Origin: Actinomycetes bacterium | GTDB taxonomy: Bacteria; Actinomycetota; Thermoleophilia; Solirubrobacterales; Solirubrobacteraceae | Assembly: GCA_023429855.1 (NCBI GenBank) | Contig: JAEZDB010000268.1 | Location: 1 to 7,334, forward strand | Direction: 5' to 3' | DNA: 7,334 bases | In this document: in pieces, positions 1-6,243 of the stretch | Layout of the letters: every line of letters starts with the position of its first letter | Position numbering within the stretch: the stretch's first letter is position 1 | Notes under the pieces: generated by a model | Told to the model about the DNA's origin: nothing | Databases searched by the model: none | The model's input: the letters and a program-made list of their open reading frames with translations, nothing else | Program-made: the position numbers and the translations under genes

Positions 1-1091
1 ACCGCCGCTCGGCCACCCGCAACGACCGGCGCCGTGCCGACCGCCGCGACACCCGCAACCGCCGTGCCGCCGCCGACCACCGCGTCGCAGTCAGCCGCCG
101 CACGCAGGCCGCGCGGGTCGCGTCGCGCTCGTACGCGCCGGAGACGTTCCAGCACACCCGCACTCCTCGGCTGATCCGCGTCGCGCTGATCACGATCGTC
201 GCCATCGCATGCCTGCTCGCCGCCACGCTGACCGGCCCGATCAACAACGCCGGCGCTGCGGCCCTCGCGAAGCCGAAGGCCGTGCCAGGCAAGGTCACGG
301 CCAAGTCGGGCGGCGTGACCGCCACGCTCAGCTACCAGCGGCGCAAGACGAGCGGCACGCTGAAGGTCTACGGCAAGCTCCGCCTCACGGTCCGCGGCCC
401 GGGACGTAAGACGCTTGTCTCGGTCAAGCTGCGCGGCGAGGCGGCTGAGGGCTGGCTCGTCAAGCCGACCGTGACCCTGGGCGACGTGACCGGCGACGGC
501 GTCGTCGACGCGATCGTGCAGACCTACACCGGCGGCGCGCACTGCTGCTCCGTCTCGGCCGTGGCCGCGTCGACGGAGAAGGGCTGGGCCAAGCCGGTCG
601 TGCGCAACTGGGCCGACTTCGGCTACGAGGTCAAGGACCTCGGCGGCACCGCGCAGCTCGAGTTCGTCTCCGTCGATCAGCGCTTCGTCGGCGCCTACGG
701 CCCGTATGCCGTGAGCCGCGCGCCGCTGCAGGTCTTCCGGCTGCAGGACGGGGAGTTCACCGACGTGACCCGCGAGTTCCCGGACTGGATCAAGCAAGAC
801 GTGACCGACAAGGCCAAGGACTGGCAGGACGCGTCGACCCTCGAAGCCGACATCCGCGGCCTGGCGGGCCGCACCGCTGCGGCCGCCTGGATCGCCGACC
901 TGCTGCTGCTTGGCGACACGGCTGCGGCGAAGGCCGTGGTCGACGCGTCGGCCGCGCGCGGCGACTTCACCGGCGAAGAGGCCAAGGGCTTTACGGGCCA
1001 GCTCGGGCACGACCTGAAGGCGTGGGGCTACCTCGCCGATCCGACGGCAATCGGGCTGACCGACGCGCCGATCGCCACCACGGCGCCATAG
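1..1091 (+). CDS. Exported or membrane-anchored hypothetical protein with VCBS/FG-GAP-like calcium loop (5' partial)
   Basis: The frame starting at base 3 is open from the window edge to the TAG at 1089-1091 (362 residues visible) and keeps very high G/C at third codon positions right from the edge, so coding appears to begin upstream. The visible N-terminus is an Arg-rich, low-complexity tail (about residues 1-45). A single hydrophobic stretch follows (LIRVALITIVAIACLLAA, about 57-74), then an AGAAALA segment that could be a signal-peptidase site or just the exit of a membrane anchor. The rest is soluble and presumably extracytoplasmic. Residues 161-169 read DVTGDGVVD, a DxTGDGxxD loop like the calcium loops of VCBS/FG-GAP repeats, followed directly by TGGAHCCS with paired cysteines (181-182). 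Only one such loop is seen, so this is not a full beta-propeller. A GTG at 282 could start a shorter 269-residue form, but that would lose the hydrophobic segment. Function unknown. Confidence 0.75.
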   Translation, partial: RRSATRNDRRRADRRDTRNRRAAADHRVAVSRRTQAARVASRSYAPETFQHTRTPRLIRVALITIVAIACLLAATLTGPINNAGAAALAKPKAVPGKVTAKSGGVTATLSYQRRKTSGTLKVYGKLRLTVRGPGRKTLVSVKLRGEAAEGWLVKPTVTLGDVTGDGVVDAIVQTYTGGAHCCSVSAVAASTEKGWAKPVVRNWADFGYEVKDLGGTAQLEFVSVDQRFVGAYGPYAVSRAPLQVFRLQDGEFTDVTREFPDWIKQDVTDKAKDWQDASTLEADIRGLAGRTAAAAWIADLLLLGDTAAAKAVVDASAARGDFTGEEAKGFTGQLGHDLKAWGYLADPTAIGLTDAPIATTAP

Positions 1092-1150
1092 CGCGAGCGC
1101 GACAGACCAAAAAGTACGGGCTCGGGATGGCGCTGAGGCCACCCGCTCGG

Positions 1151-1156
1151 CATACT
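1151..1156 (+). promoter_or_regulatory. Candidate -10 element of the TetR gene (leaderless)
   Basis: CATACT lies 7 bases before the GTG start at 1164 and keeps the two most conserved -10 positions (second A, last T). No Shine-Dalgarno sequence is visible ahead of the GTG. A -10 at this distance would place transcription initiation at or next to the start codon, as in the leaderless mRNAs common in actinobacteria. No convincing -35 is present at 17 bases (TGGCGC at 1128-1133 is poor). Inference from position and sequence only. Confidence 0.35.
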
Positions 1157-1163
1157 CCTGTGC

Positions 1164-1910
1164 GTGCCATCACACCCCGACCCCTCGACGAACGGCGCCG
1201 GCCCGTCCACGGGCGCCGCGACGCCGACCTCCGCGAAGAGCGCGCGGACGCGACGGTCGATCCTCGATGCGGCCGCCAAGATCTTCATGCACCGCGACGT
1301 GACCGGCGTCAAGGTGGAGGAGATCGCTGAGGCCGCGGGCGTCTCCGTCGGCACGCTCTACAAGCACTTCACGAGCAAGCAGGGGATCCTGCTGGCGTTC
1401 GTGTCGGACGGCCTCGACATCGTCGAGGGCTACATGGCGGAGGCGCGGGCGCTGCCGGTGGCCCTGGATCGCGTCTACGCCGCTGGCGACGCCTACGTGC
1501 GCTTCGCCGTCGAGCGTCCCGAGTCGGTGCGCTTTGCCGCCGTGCGCGTGATGCAGCCCGATCGCAGCCCGGAGCTGGCCGAGATGAACCAGGCGCTCTC
1601 GGCGCGGGTGCAGAAGATCGTCCTCGGCATCGCGACCGACCTCAAGGAGGCGATGACGAAAGGCCAGGCTGCGACCGCGCCGATCGACGAGATGATGCTC
1701 TTCCTCTGGGCCCTCTGGAACGGCATGACGCAGCTGATGGTGCGCCAGGACGGCTCCGCCATTCCCGCCGAAGCGGCCGAGCGCGCCCTTGAGCTGGCGC
1801 GCACCATGATGCGCCGCGCCTCGCTCCACGCGCAGGAGCACCCCGAAGACGTGCCGCGCGGGCGCGAAGCGATCGGGCACGAAGCGATCGCCGACGCCGC
1901 AGGGGCGTAG
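1164..1910 (+). CDS. TetR/AcrR-family transcriptional regulator
   Basis: A 248-residue protein with a classical TetR N-terminal DNA-binding domain. After a disordered Ser/Thr/Pro/Ala-rich tail of about 25 residues, helix 1 is RRSILDAAAKIF (30-41). The helix-turn-helix covers about residues 49-70, with the signature VEEIAEAAGVSVGTLYKHF then TSK. The C-terminal helical ligand/dimer domain (about 75-225) is divergent, as usual, so the ligand cannot be predicted. It contains a Met/Trp-rich stretch (MMLFLWALWNGMTQLM, about 176-191) that could line a hydrophobic pocket. The acidic, Ala-rich tail looks disordered. The start is GTG at 1164, with a possible leaderless promoter just upstream. The gene follows the upstream exported-protein gene by 72 bases on the same strand and converges on the membrane coiled-coil gene. 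TetR repressors often control themselves and a neighbour, but no clear operator dyad was found. Family assignment is firm; target unknown. Confidence 0.93.
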   Translation: MPSHPDPSTNGAGPSTGAATPTSAKSARTRRSILDAAAKIFMHRDVTGVKVEEIAEAAGVSVGTLYKHFTSKQGILLAFVSDGLDIVEGYMAEARALPVALDRVYAAGDAYVRFAVERPESVRFAAVRVMQPDRSPELAEMNQALSARVQKIVLGIATDLKEAMTKGQAATAPIDEMMLFLWALWNGMTQLMVRQDGSAIPAEAAERALELARTMMRRASLHAQEHPEDVPRGREAIGHEAIADAAGA

Positions 1911-1956
1911 GGGGCGGCAGGCGCAGCCCGGCCCGCGCTGGGCCAGAGTGTGGGCC
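1911..1956. terminator. GC-rich dyads between convergent genes, possible bidirectional terminator
   Basis: The 46 bases between the stops of the TetR gene and the minus-strand membrane-protein gene contain overlapping dyads. One is GGCCC (1930-1934), a 5-base loop, and GGGCC (1940-1944). Another is the palindrome GGGCCC (1952-1957), which overlaps the stop of the minus-strand gene. Neither strand has a T-run, so this is not a canonical intrinsic terminator. The convergent context makes some termination function likely. Confidence 0.3.
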
Positions 1957-2502
1957 CTACTCGGGGAATCTGCGAGCGAGCGCGAGCAGCCCGACAAGGT
2001 CCGCGTCTGACGCGGACCGAGCCGGTACACCGGAGCTGGGCGGACCGACGTTCGCTGAGGCCTGGCCGAGCTGGTCTCCTGCCGCACCGGCGCTTGCTGC
2101 CTGCGCCTCGATGGCACGTCGAAGCTGCGAACCGGCTTCCTCGAGCCGGGCGGCTTCGGTTGCCGCGGCGTGCGCGTCGTCCTTGGCGGCGTCCGCCTCG
2201 CCCTTCGCTTGGCTGGCGTCCTGTTTGGCCGTCTTCGCGTCCTTCTCAGCGCTTGCGGCGCGGGCACGGTTCACTTCGGAGCCGAACAGCCAGCCCACGG
2301 CAGCGAACACGACAGCCTCAAGGCCACTGAGCAGGTAGATCCACCGGGTCCAGGTCGGATCCTTGGCGCCTTCCGCGCTGGCGAACATCACGGCCAGCCC
2401 AGCGCCGTACAGCAGCACGAACGCGACGGTGACGCCGAGTGCAACCTTCAGCTTGGTGCTGTTCTCGGGCTCATCGGGAGTGGTTTCGGCGTCGTCAGTC
2501 AT
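1957..2502 (-). CDS. Two-helix membrane protein with Ala-rich coiled coil, partner of the CHAT protease gene
   Basis: A 181-residue protein of no recognised family. An acidic, polar N-terminus (1-16) is followed by a first membrane helix (about 18-41), a short loop with AEGAKDPTWTRW, and a second helix (about 53-74), which should place both ends on the same side, probably the cytoplasm. Residues 76-150 form a long charged, Ala-rich helix with coiled-coil character. It is followed by a Gly/Pro/Ser linker (152-160) and a final short amphipathic helix ending LVGLLALARRFPE. It begins 15 bases after the stop of the 885-residue CHAT protease gene and has a good ribosome binding site, so the two are very probably co-transcribed. 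Context suggests it is a membrane partner, substrate, sensor or effector of the protease. The coiled coil suggests oligomerisation. All of these roles are inferred; no catalytic motif is visible. Confidence 0.85.
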   Translation of the reverse strand: MTDDAETTPDEPENSTKLKVALGVTVAFVLLYGAGLAVMFASAEGAKDPTWTRWIYLLSGLEAVVFAAVGWLFGSEVNRARAASAEKDAKTAKQDASQAKGEADAAKDDAHAAATEAARLEEAGSQLRRAIEAQAASAGAAGDQLGQASANVGPPSSGVPARSASDADLVGLLALARRFPE

Positions 2503-2507
2503 CGGTG

Positions 2508-2513
2508 CCTTTC
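2508..2513 (-). promoter_or_regulatory. Ribosome binding site of the membrane coiled-coil gene
   Basis: On the minus strand this reads GAAAGG and ends 5 bases before the ATG at 2502-2500, inside the 15-base gap after the protease stop codon. It fixes the start of the 181-residue protein and shows that it can be translated independently from the shared transcript. Confidence 0.6.
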
Positions 2514-2517
2514 GGGG

Positions 2518-5175
2518 CTACGTGGTCGTCAGTTTCCAGTCGGCATCGCCGTAGGCGACCAAGGTGAGGCCGATCGGGAGGTTCTCGGTGAACAGCCGCC
2601 GCCGAAGACCGAGCATCAGCTCGCCGACGCGCGCGCCGTTGTGGGTTGGGTCGGTGAGGTACTCCACAGCGCGGCAGGCCGCCGGGGCCGCGTAGCGGCC
2701 GAAGACGTCGGTGAGCGTTGCAATGACCACCGGTGCGCCGTTGTTGCGGAACTTGGCGGCGAAGCCCTGATAAGGCACTGCCGCGTTGGCGGTGCTGCAG
2801 CAGAGCAGGAGCACGATCGGATGCACGCCTGGCATCGCGGCAATGTGTTGGGGGCCCACGAGCCCGATCTCGAGCATTCCGACGTCGATCTCCAGGGCCC
2901 GGAGACTGAGCGACAGGCTACGTTCGCCGTAGGTTCGCTCGACGTTGTGGCCCAGGATCACGAGCATCGCGGGCCCGTCGGCGGCGACGCGCTCGGTCCA
3001 GTCCTCCCAGCTGTCGACGTGCGTGTAGTCGACGCCTGCGTGCGTGAGCGCAGCCTTGACGTCAGCTGTGGATGACTTGCGGACCACGTCGACCTGGCGG
3101 TGTGCGGCGAAGAGCGCCGTTGCGGGGGCGCTGAGGGCGTCACGGTCGCGTCGTGCTTCGGCTTGCAGACTCCAGTCTGAGCGCCTACTGAAGAACTCCT
3201 GCTGATGCGCCTGCCGTTCGAAGACCGTCCGCAGGCCCCAAAAGCCGAGCGGGCAGACCGTGCCCGGCGCGTGCGACGCGGCATCGCAGCGTCGCCCGAC
3301 TGCAGTGTCGTCGGCGAGCAACTCCATCGCGCGCAGACAGATCGCGACGTCGCCGTCGAATCGCGGAAGCGGCCCGTCGTAGATGAACTCGGCCGGCAGC
3401 CAGCTGTCGGGGCGGGCCGAGATGATCTGGATGACGGGGTCCGTCGGCAGCTCGGCGAGGCCGGTACTCACGGCCAGAGCCTCGTGGAGCTGTGCGCCTT
3501 GATGGGCCAGGAACGCCAGCGTCCTGGGAAACTCCGTCTCCCAACCGTCGGTACTGGGCCCCTGATCCGCGAGCAGCTGCAGCACCCCGCGGATCCCCTG
3601 CGCAGCTTCGTCCCAGCCGACAGGTTGGTAGAGCGGAAGTCCGTCCCTTGGCAACACCGCAAGGCCGGGCTCGTTGTCGGCGCCGTGGTTGACGACGAGG
3701 GCCGCGTCGAACGTCCGGCCCCAGTCGAGGTCGTCGAGATCGGCGGCGACGGCGACCTCGTCGCGGATCTCGACGCGGCGCAGCAGTGTGCCGCGGTCGC
3801 CGTCGAAGGCGATTCGTACGAGCGCGGTCTGCAGGACGCGGCCGTCGTGCTGCACGATCAGCCGTGCCTGGTGCCCACCGTGTTGCGCCTCGACGAAGAA
3901 CGCGCACTCGTCGCTAGCGCCGTCGGGCGGCAGTTCGATCTCGCGGCGTTGGGGCTCGGGGAGCAGGGTGGGCGCGACGAGCGTGACCTGCAGCGTGTGG
4001 GCGCGGTCGGGCCGATCGAGTGCCGGGAACGCTGTCGGGGCCGACACCCAATCTCGATCGTGCGGGCCAACGCGCACGATCAGGTCGATCCCGGCGACGT
4101 CGCGCTCGGGCGCGCGGTCGGATGCCTCAAACGCTCGCGCCTGTGCCTGGAGAAAGCGACCTGGGCGTGGCGGCCTGACGTCGCGCCAGCGCCGCGACGG
4201 AAACGGGAGCGCGTACGCCGAGGCGAAGGACCCGTGCCCGTAGTCCTCGTCTTCGTCTTCGTCTTCGTCTTCGCCGACCGGCTCTGACGCGGCGGGCCCC
4301 TCAGCCGGCGGCGGCGCCTGCTCCTTCGGTGGCCTGGCCTCGTGCGCTTGCTCTTTGAGCACCCGGGCCGGCGTGGCCGGATCAGTCAGTTTGAGCGCGT
4401 CCTTGATGGCGGACGTGACCGGCGCGCGCTGCGAAAGTCCGCGCGCGGCTTCGGCGATGGCCACGTCGAGCGGATGCTGTTCGAGCAGGGAGGCGAGGTT
4501 GTCGAGGAGCGCCGCACGTAGGTTCGGCGGCGTGGCGCAGGTGATCCAGCCTGCGAAGCCCGCGGCGGCGAGGTTCTCGCCTGTGGGCCGGGGCTCGCCG
4601 TCGAGCGACAGCACCCACGGCGCCGTCCAGTGGCGCAGCTCTACGGCCGAGCCTCTGCCGACCACCAAGAGTTCCGCGTCGGGCGTCTCGGGATTGCTCC
4701 ACGTCGACCAGTGGACGCGCAGGTCGGCTTCAAGCTCCTCGTCGCCCAGGACGGCGATCCGCGGGGGACGCGCCCAGATCGGCGCGGTCAGCCATCCCTC
4801 CAGGTCCCAACCCGTGTTGATGTAGGCGCTCGCGGCGCCGACCGCGGGGAGGAGAAGGAGCTGCAGCGACTCCGCGGAACGCTCGGTTGCGGTGAGTTCG
4901 AACCGGAGTCTGGGCTGGTCGTTGGCCCGTCGGGCATCGATCCACCGCTCGGAGAGCTCGCGGGTCGTCTCGCTGCCCGGCCGGAGCGGCACGAAGTCCG
5001 GTGACCAGTCGACGATCTCCGCGCTGAGCGCGACGACCAGAGGATCACCCTCGGCGTCGCGGTACCGGCGCGCTTTCATTGCGGTCAGCACGCCGGCTGC
5101 TGCATGCGCCCGCGCGAGTTGATCGAGATCGTCGTCGGCTCGGGCTGCCGGTGAACGTGGTGGGGCAGCCGCCAT
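2518..5175 (-). CDS. CHAT-domain (caspase-like) cysteine protease, multidomain, 885 residues
   Basis: The C-terminal part (about 575-885) matches the CHAT caspase-like fold. It has a LPAEFIYDG segment (593-601; compare PWELLYD in the family), CPLGFWGLR (641-649), the His motif VILGHN with H743, the Cys motif LLCCSTAN with C793 as the probable nucleophile (C792 is adjacent), then GAPVVIATLTDV and a closing YGDADWKL. Both members of the His/Cys dyad are therefore present. The middle (about 360-455) is a beta-rich domain ending in GRVLQTALVRI, a pattern I associate with other CHAT proteins. The N-terminal 250 residues may be a second, degenerate caspase-like unit. Between them lies a Pro/Glu-rich linker with an (ED)5 run at 302-311. 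There is no signal peptide or membrane helix, so it is cytoplasmic. ATG 5175 is the first start after an in-frame stop at 5188-5190. No Shine-Dalgarno sits close to it. M33 (5079) is an alternative start. It forms an operon with the downstream membrane protein. Targets unknown. Confidence 0.88.
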   Translation of the reverse strand: MAAAPPRSPAARADDDLDQLARAHAAAGVLTAMKARRYRDAEGDPLVVALSAEIVDWSPDFVPLRPGSETTRELSERWIDARRANDQPRLRFELTATERSAESLQLLLLPAVGAASAYINTGWDLEGWLTAPIWARPPRIAVLGDEELEADLRVHWSTWSNPETPDAELLVVGRGSAVELRHWTAPWVLSLDGEPRPTGENLAAAGFAGWITCATPPNLRAALLDNLASLLEQHPLDVAIAEAARGLSQRAPVTSAIKDALKLTDPATPARVLKEQAHEARPPKEQAPPPAEGPAASEPVGEDEDEDEDEDYGHGSFASAYALPFPSRRWRDVRPPRPGRFLQAQARAFEASDRAPERDVAGIDLIVRVGPHDRDWVSAPTAFPALDRPDRAHTLQVTLVAPTLLPEPQRREIELPPDGASDECAFFVEAQHGGHQARLIVQHDGRVLQTALVRIAFDGDRGTLLRRVEIRDEVAVAADLDDLDWGRTFDAALVVNHGADNEPGLAVLPRDGLPLYQPVGWDEAAQGIRGVLQLLADQGPSTDGWETEFPRTLAFLAHQGAQLHEALAVSTGLAELPTDPVIQIISARPDSWLPAEFIYDGPLPRFDGDVAICLRAMELLADDTAVGRRCDAASHAPGTVCPLGFWGLRTVFERQAHQQEFFSRRSDWSLQAEARRDRDALSAPATALFAAHRQVDVVRKSSTADVKAALTHAGVDYTHVDSWEDWTERVAADGPAMLVILGHNVERTYGERSLSLSLRALEIDVGMLEIGLVGPQHIAAMPGVHPIVLLLCCSTANAAVPYQGFAAKFRNNGAPVVIATLTDVFGRYAAPAACRAVEYLTDPTHNGARVGELMLGLRRRLFTENLPIGLTLVAYGDADWKLTTT
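4243..4272 (-). repeat. In-frame hexanucleotide tandem repeat encoding Glu-Asp
   Basis: Five copies of a six-base unit: on the plus strand, GTCCTC once, then GTCTTC four times. On the coding strand it gives five Glu-Asp pairs (residues 302-311) in the linker between the N-terminal and middle domains of the CHAT protease. Because the unit is six bases, slippage would change linker length without breaking the frame. Confidence 0.9.
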
Positions 5176-5184
5176 GCGCGGCCG

Positions 5185-5212
5185 AGACTAACTCCACATG
5201 CGCCAAAGGCAA
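5185..5212 (-). promoter_or_regulatory. Candidate promoter of the CHAT protease operon
   Basis: On the minus strand, TTGCCT (5212-5207; four of six matches to TTGACA) is followed after 16 bases by TAGTCT (5190-5185; fits TAnnnT). The -10 ends 9 bases before the ATG at 5175. Transcription would therefore start at, or two to three bases before, the start codon. This agrees with the absence of a close Shine-Dalgarno and suggests a nearly leaderless mRNA. It also means the protease operon can be transcribed separately from the gene upstream. Prediction only. Confidence 0.4.
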
Positions 5213-5282
5213 AGGAGCGGAGCGCGAACGTTGGGCACTCAAAAACCTCGGAATTGCTGCACCTCTTGGTGGTCCTTCGCTT

Positions 5283-5300
5283 CGCCCATCGTGGTGGGCG
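5283..5300 (-). terminator. Hairpin after the UDG-like gene
   Basis: CGCCCA and TGGGCG form a perfect 6-base-pair GC-rich stem with a 6-base loop, beginning 9 bases beyond the stop of the minus-strand UDG-like gene. No T-run follows on the minus strand, so it is terminator-like rather than canonical. It helps to separate that gene from the protease operon 134 bases further on. Confidence 0.35.
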
Positions 5301-5309
5301 GGCTGACGG

Positions 5310-5915
5310 CTACCAGGGCGGCTGGTCGTCGTACCAGCGTTTGAGCTGGCGGAACGCCGTCCAGAAGGCGCGCTTGGCGTGCTCTTCGTCGAGTGAGGCG
5401 TGGATGTCGGGCACCACGATCGCCTCGGTCGCGGGCGTGAAGCGCTGGATCTCGCCGGGGGCCCAGCGCAGCGGGCGGGCGAGCGGCACGTCGAGGGCGT
5501 TGAGGGCGCCGAGGGCGCGTTCGCCGAGCACGATCACGATGCGCGGCTGCACGATCGCGATCTCGCGGATGAGGAGTTTGGAGAGCGGCGTGTCGGTGTG
5601 CTGGTCGTCGACCTTGGGGCACTTGACGATGAGCGTGCCGTAGATCGTCGTCGGGTCGATCTCGAGGCGTTTGAGCGAGGCGAGGATCGCGGCGCCGGCG
5701 CGACCGTAGAAGGCGACGCCTTCTTGCATCTCGGCTTCGCTGGGCTCGTAGCCGATCAGCATGATGTCGGCCTGCGGGTGGCCAGACGACAGCACGGGCG
5801 CGCGGTTGCTCGCCTGGCACGAGGCGCATTCGCGCACTTCGCGCTCGACCTCGCCGAGCTCCCTGATCGCCCGCTCCAGGTACTTCTCCCGGATCTCATC
5901 GTCCGCAATGCGCAC
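5310..5915 (-). CDS. Uracil-DNA glycosylase superfamily protein, divergent
   Basis: A 201-residue protein with the layout of family 4-type uracil-DNA glycosylases. It has CASC (C30, C33), then HPQADIMLIGYEPSEAE (46-62), EGVAFYGRAG (65-74), IYGTLIVKCPK (91-101, with C99), QPRIVIVLGERALGAL (123-138) and a late His in PDIHAS (169-174). Enzymes of this family remove uracil from DNA and usually hold a [4Fe-4S] cluster with four cysteines. Here the usual GEAPG active-site motif is GYEPS, the Asn normally before VVKC is replaced (TLIVKC), and only three cysteines exist in the protein, so activity and cluster are doubtful. I chose GTG 5915 because a GGGGAG sequence lies 11 bases upstream and homology-like sequence begins there. 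The longer in-frame ORF back to 6056 adds only an Arg-rich tail. The gene is divergent from the GGDEF gene. Membership is fairly sure; substrate is not. Confidence 0.82.
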   Translation of the reverse strand: MRIADDEIREKYLERAIRELGEVEREVRECASCQASNRAPVLSSGHPQADIMLIGYEPSEAEMQEGVAFYGRAGAAILASLKRLEIDPTTIYGTLIVKCPKVDDQHTDTPLSKLLIREIAIVQPRIVIVLGERALGALNALDVPLARPLRWAPGEIQRFTPATEAIVVPDIHASLDEEHAKRAFWTAFRQLKRWYDDQPPW

Positions 5916-5972
5916 GGCGTGGTTTTCTCCCCGGCGCGCCTGGCGCCTTTGAGTGCAGCGGCGGTTGCGCGC

Positions 5973-5988
5973 CGCACGAGTTCGTGCG
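5973..5988. promoter_or_regulatory. Operator-like inverted repeat
   Basis: CGCACGA and TCGTGCG form a perfect 7-base dyad around GT, a 16-base site with the compact symmetry of a repressor operator. It lies 58-73 bases upstream of the GTG start of the UDG-like gene. It only half matches an actinobacterial LexA box (CGAAC half present, the other half wrong), so the regulator is not identified. Confidence 0.4.
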
Positions 5989-6172
5989 AGGCGTCCAGGG
6001 AGGCAGGTAACTGGGCATTGGCGCCGATATCGCGGGCGAATCTGGTTCGCGCCCAAAGCGCCACCGATGTAGCAACGGCGTGCGTCGGTCTGTCACTCTC
6101 GGCAGATGTTCCCGTTGCGCGTTCTCGCACAGAGGCGGACGATCCCTCGATGAACGCCCTTGCGGTGCATCG

Positions 6173-6190
6173 GCCGGCGTCCCCGCCGGC
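6173..6190 (+). repeat. GC-rich stem-loop in the leader of the GGDEF gene
   Basis: GCCGGCG, loop TCCC, CGCCGGC: a perfect 7-base-pair stem of only G and C, ending 45 bases before the ribosome binding site. It could fold in the mRNA leader and affect translation or elongation, but no T-run follows and no known riboswitch is recognised. Confidence 0.4.
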
Positions 6191-6235
6191 AGCGTGGAGC
6201 CGGTCGCAGCTGGTTGCTCGTGCGTGCGCGCGCGT

Positions 6236-6243
6236 GGAGGAGG
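6236..6243 (+). promoter_or_regulatory. Strong ribosome binding site of the GGDEF gene
   Basis: GGAGGAGG stands 7 bases before GTG 6251 and 4 bases before the tandem GTG 6248. The spacing favours 6251 as the start. Confidence 0.75.

Noticed and set aside
1..174. Frame 1 open reading frame giving a Pro/Ala/Thr-rich tail that ends at TGA 172-174, as if an upstream gene ended there
   Set aside because: Third-position G/C is clearly higher in the frame starting at base 3, which also runs into the hydrophobic segment of the exported protein.
1170..2267. 365-codon minus-strand ORF opposite the TetR gene
   Set aside because: The translation is Arg/His/Pro-rich low complexity and antisense to a clear TetR gene and part of the membrane-protein gene; typical high-GC shadow.
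1957..2502. Gasdermin-type pore protein as the protease partner
   Set aside because: The protein is only 181 residues, with two helical membrane segments and a coiled coil; gasdermins have a larger beta-rich pore-forming domain.
3205..4287. 360-codon plus-strand ORF across the CHAT protease gene
   Set aside because: Antisense to a gene with recognisable catalytic motifs; no domain in the translation and no start signals.
1957..5175. Recent horizontal transfer of the protease module judged by base composition
   Set aside because: A 60-base sample in the membrane-protein gene (2281-2340) has 38 G/C against 45 in the first gene (481-540), but a sample inside the protease gene (3421-3480) has 41, equal to one in the GGDEF gene (6841-6900); no flanking repeats or integrase are seen.
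5974..5988. SOS (LexA) box upstream of the UDG-like gene
   Set aside because: Only one half (CGAAC on the minus strand) fits the actinobacterial consensus; the second half lacks GTTCG.
5916..6056. N-terminal extension of the UDG-like protein from an ATG at 6056
   Set aside because: The added 47 residues are Arg-rich and unlike the family, while GTG 5915 has a purine-rich GGGGAG upstream and starts where family-like sequence begins.
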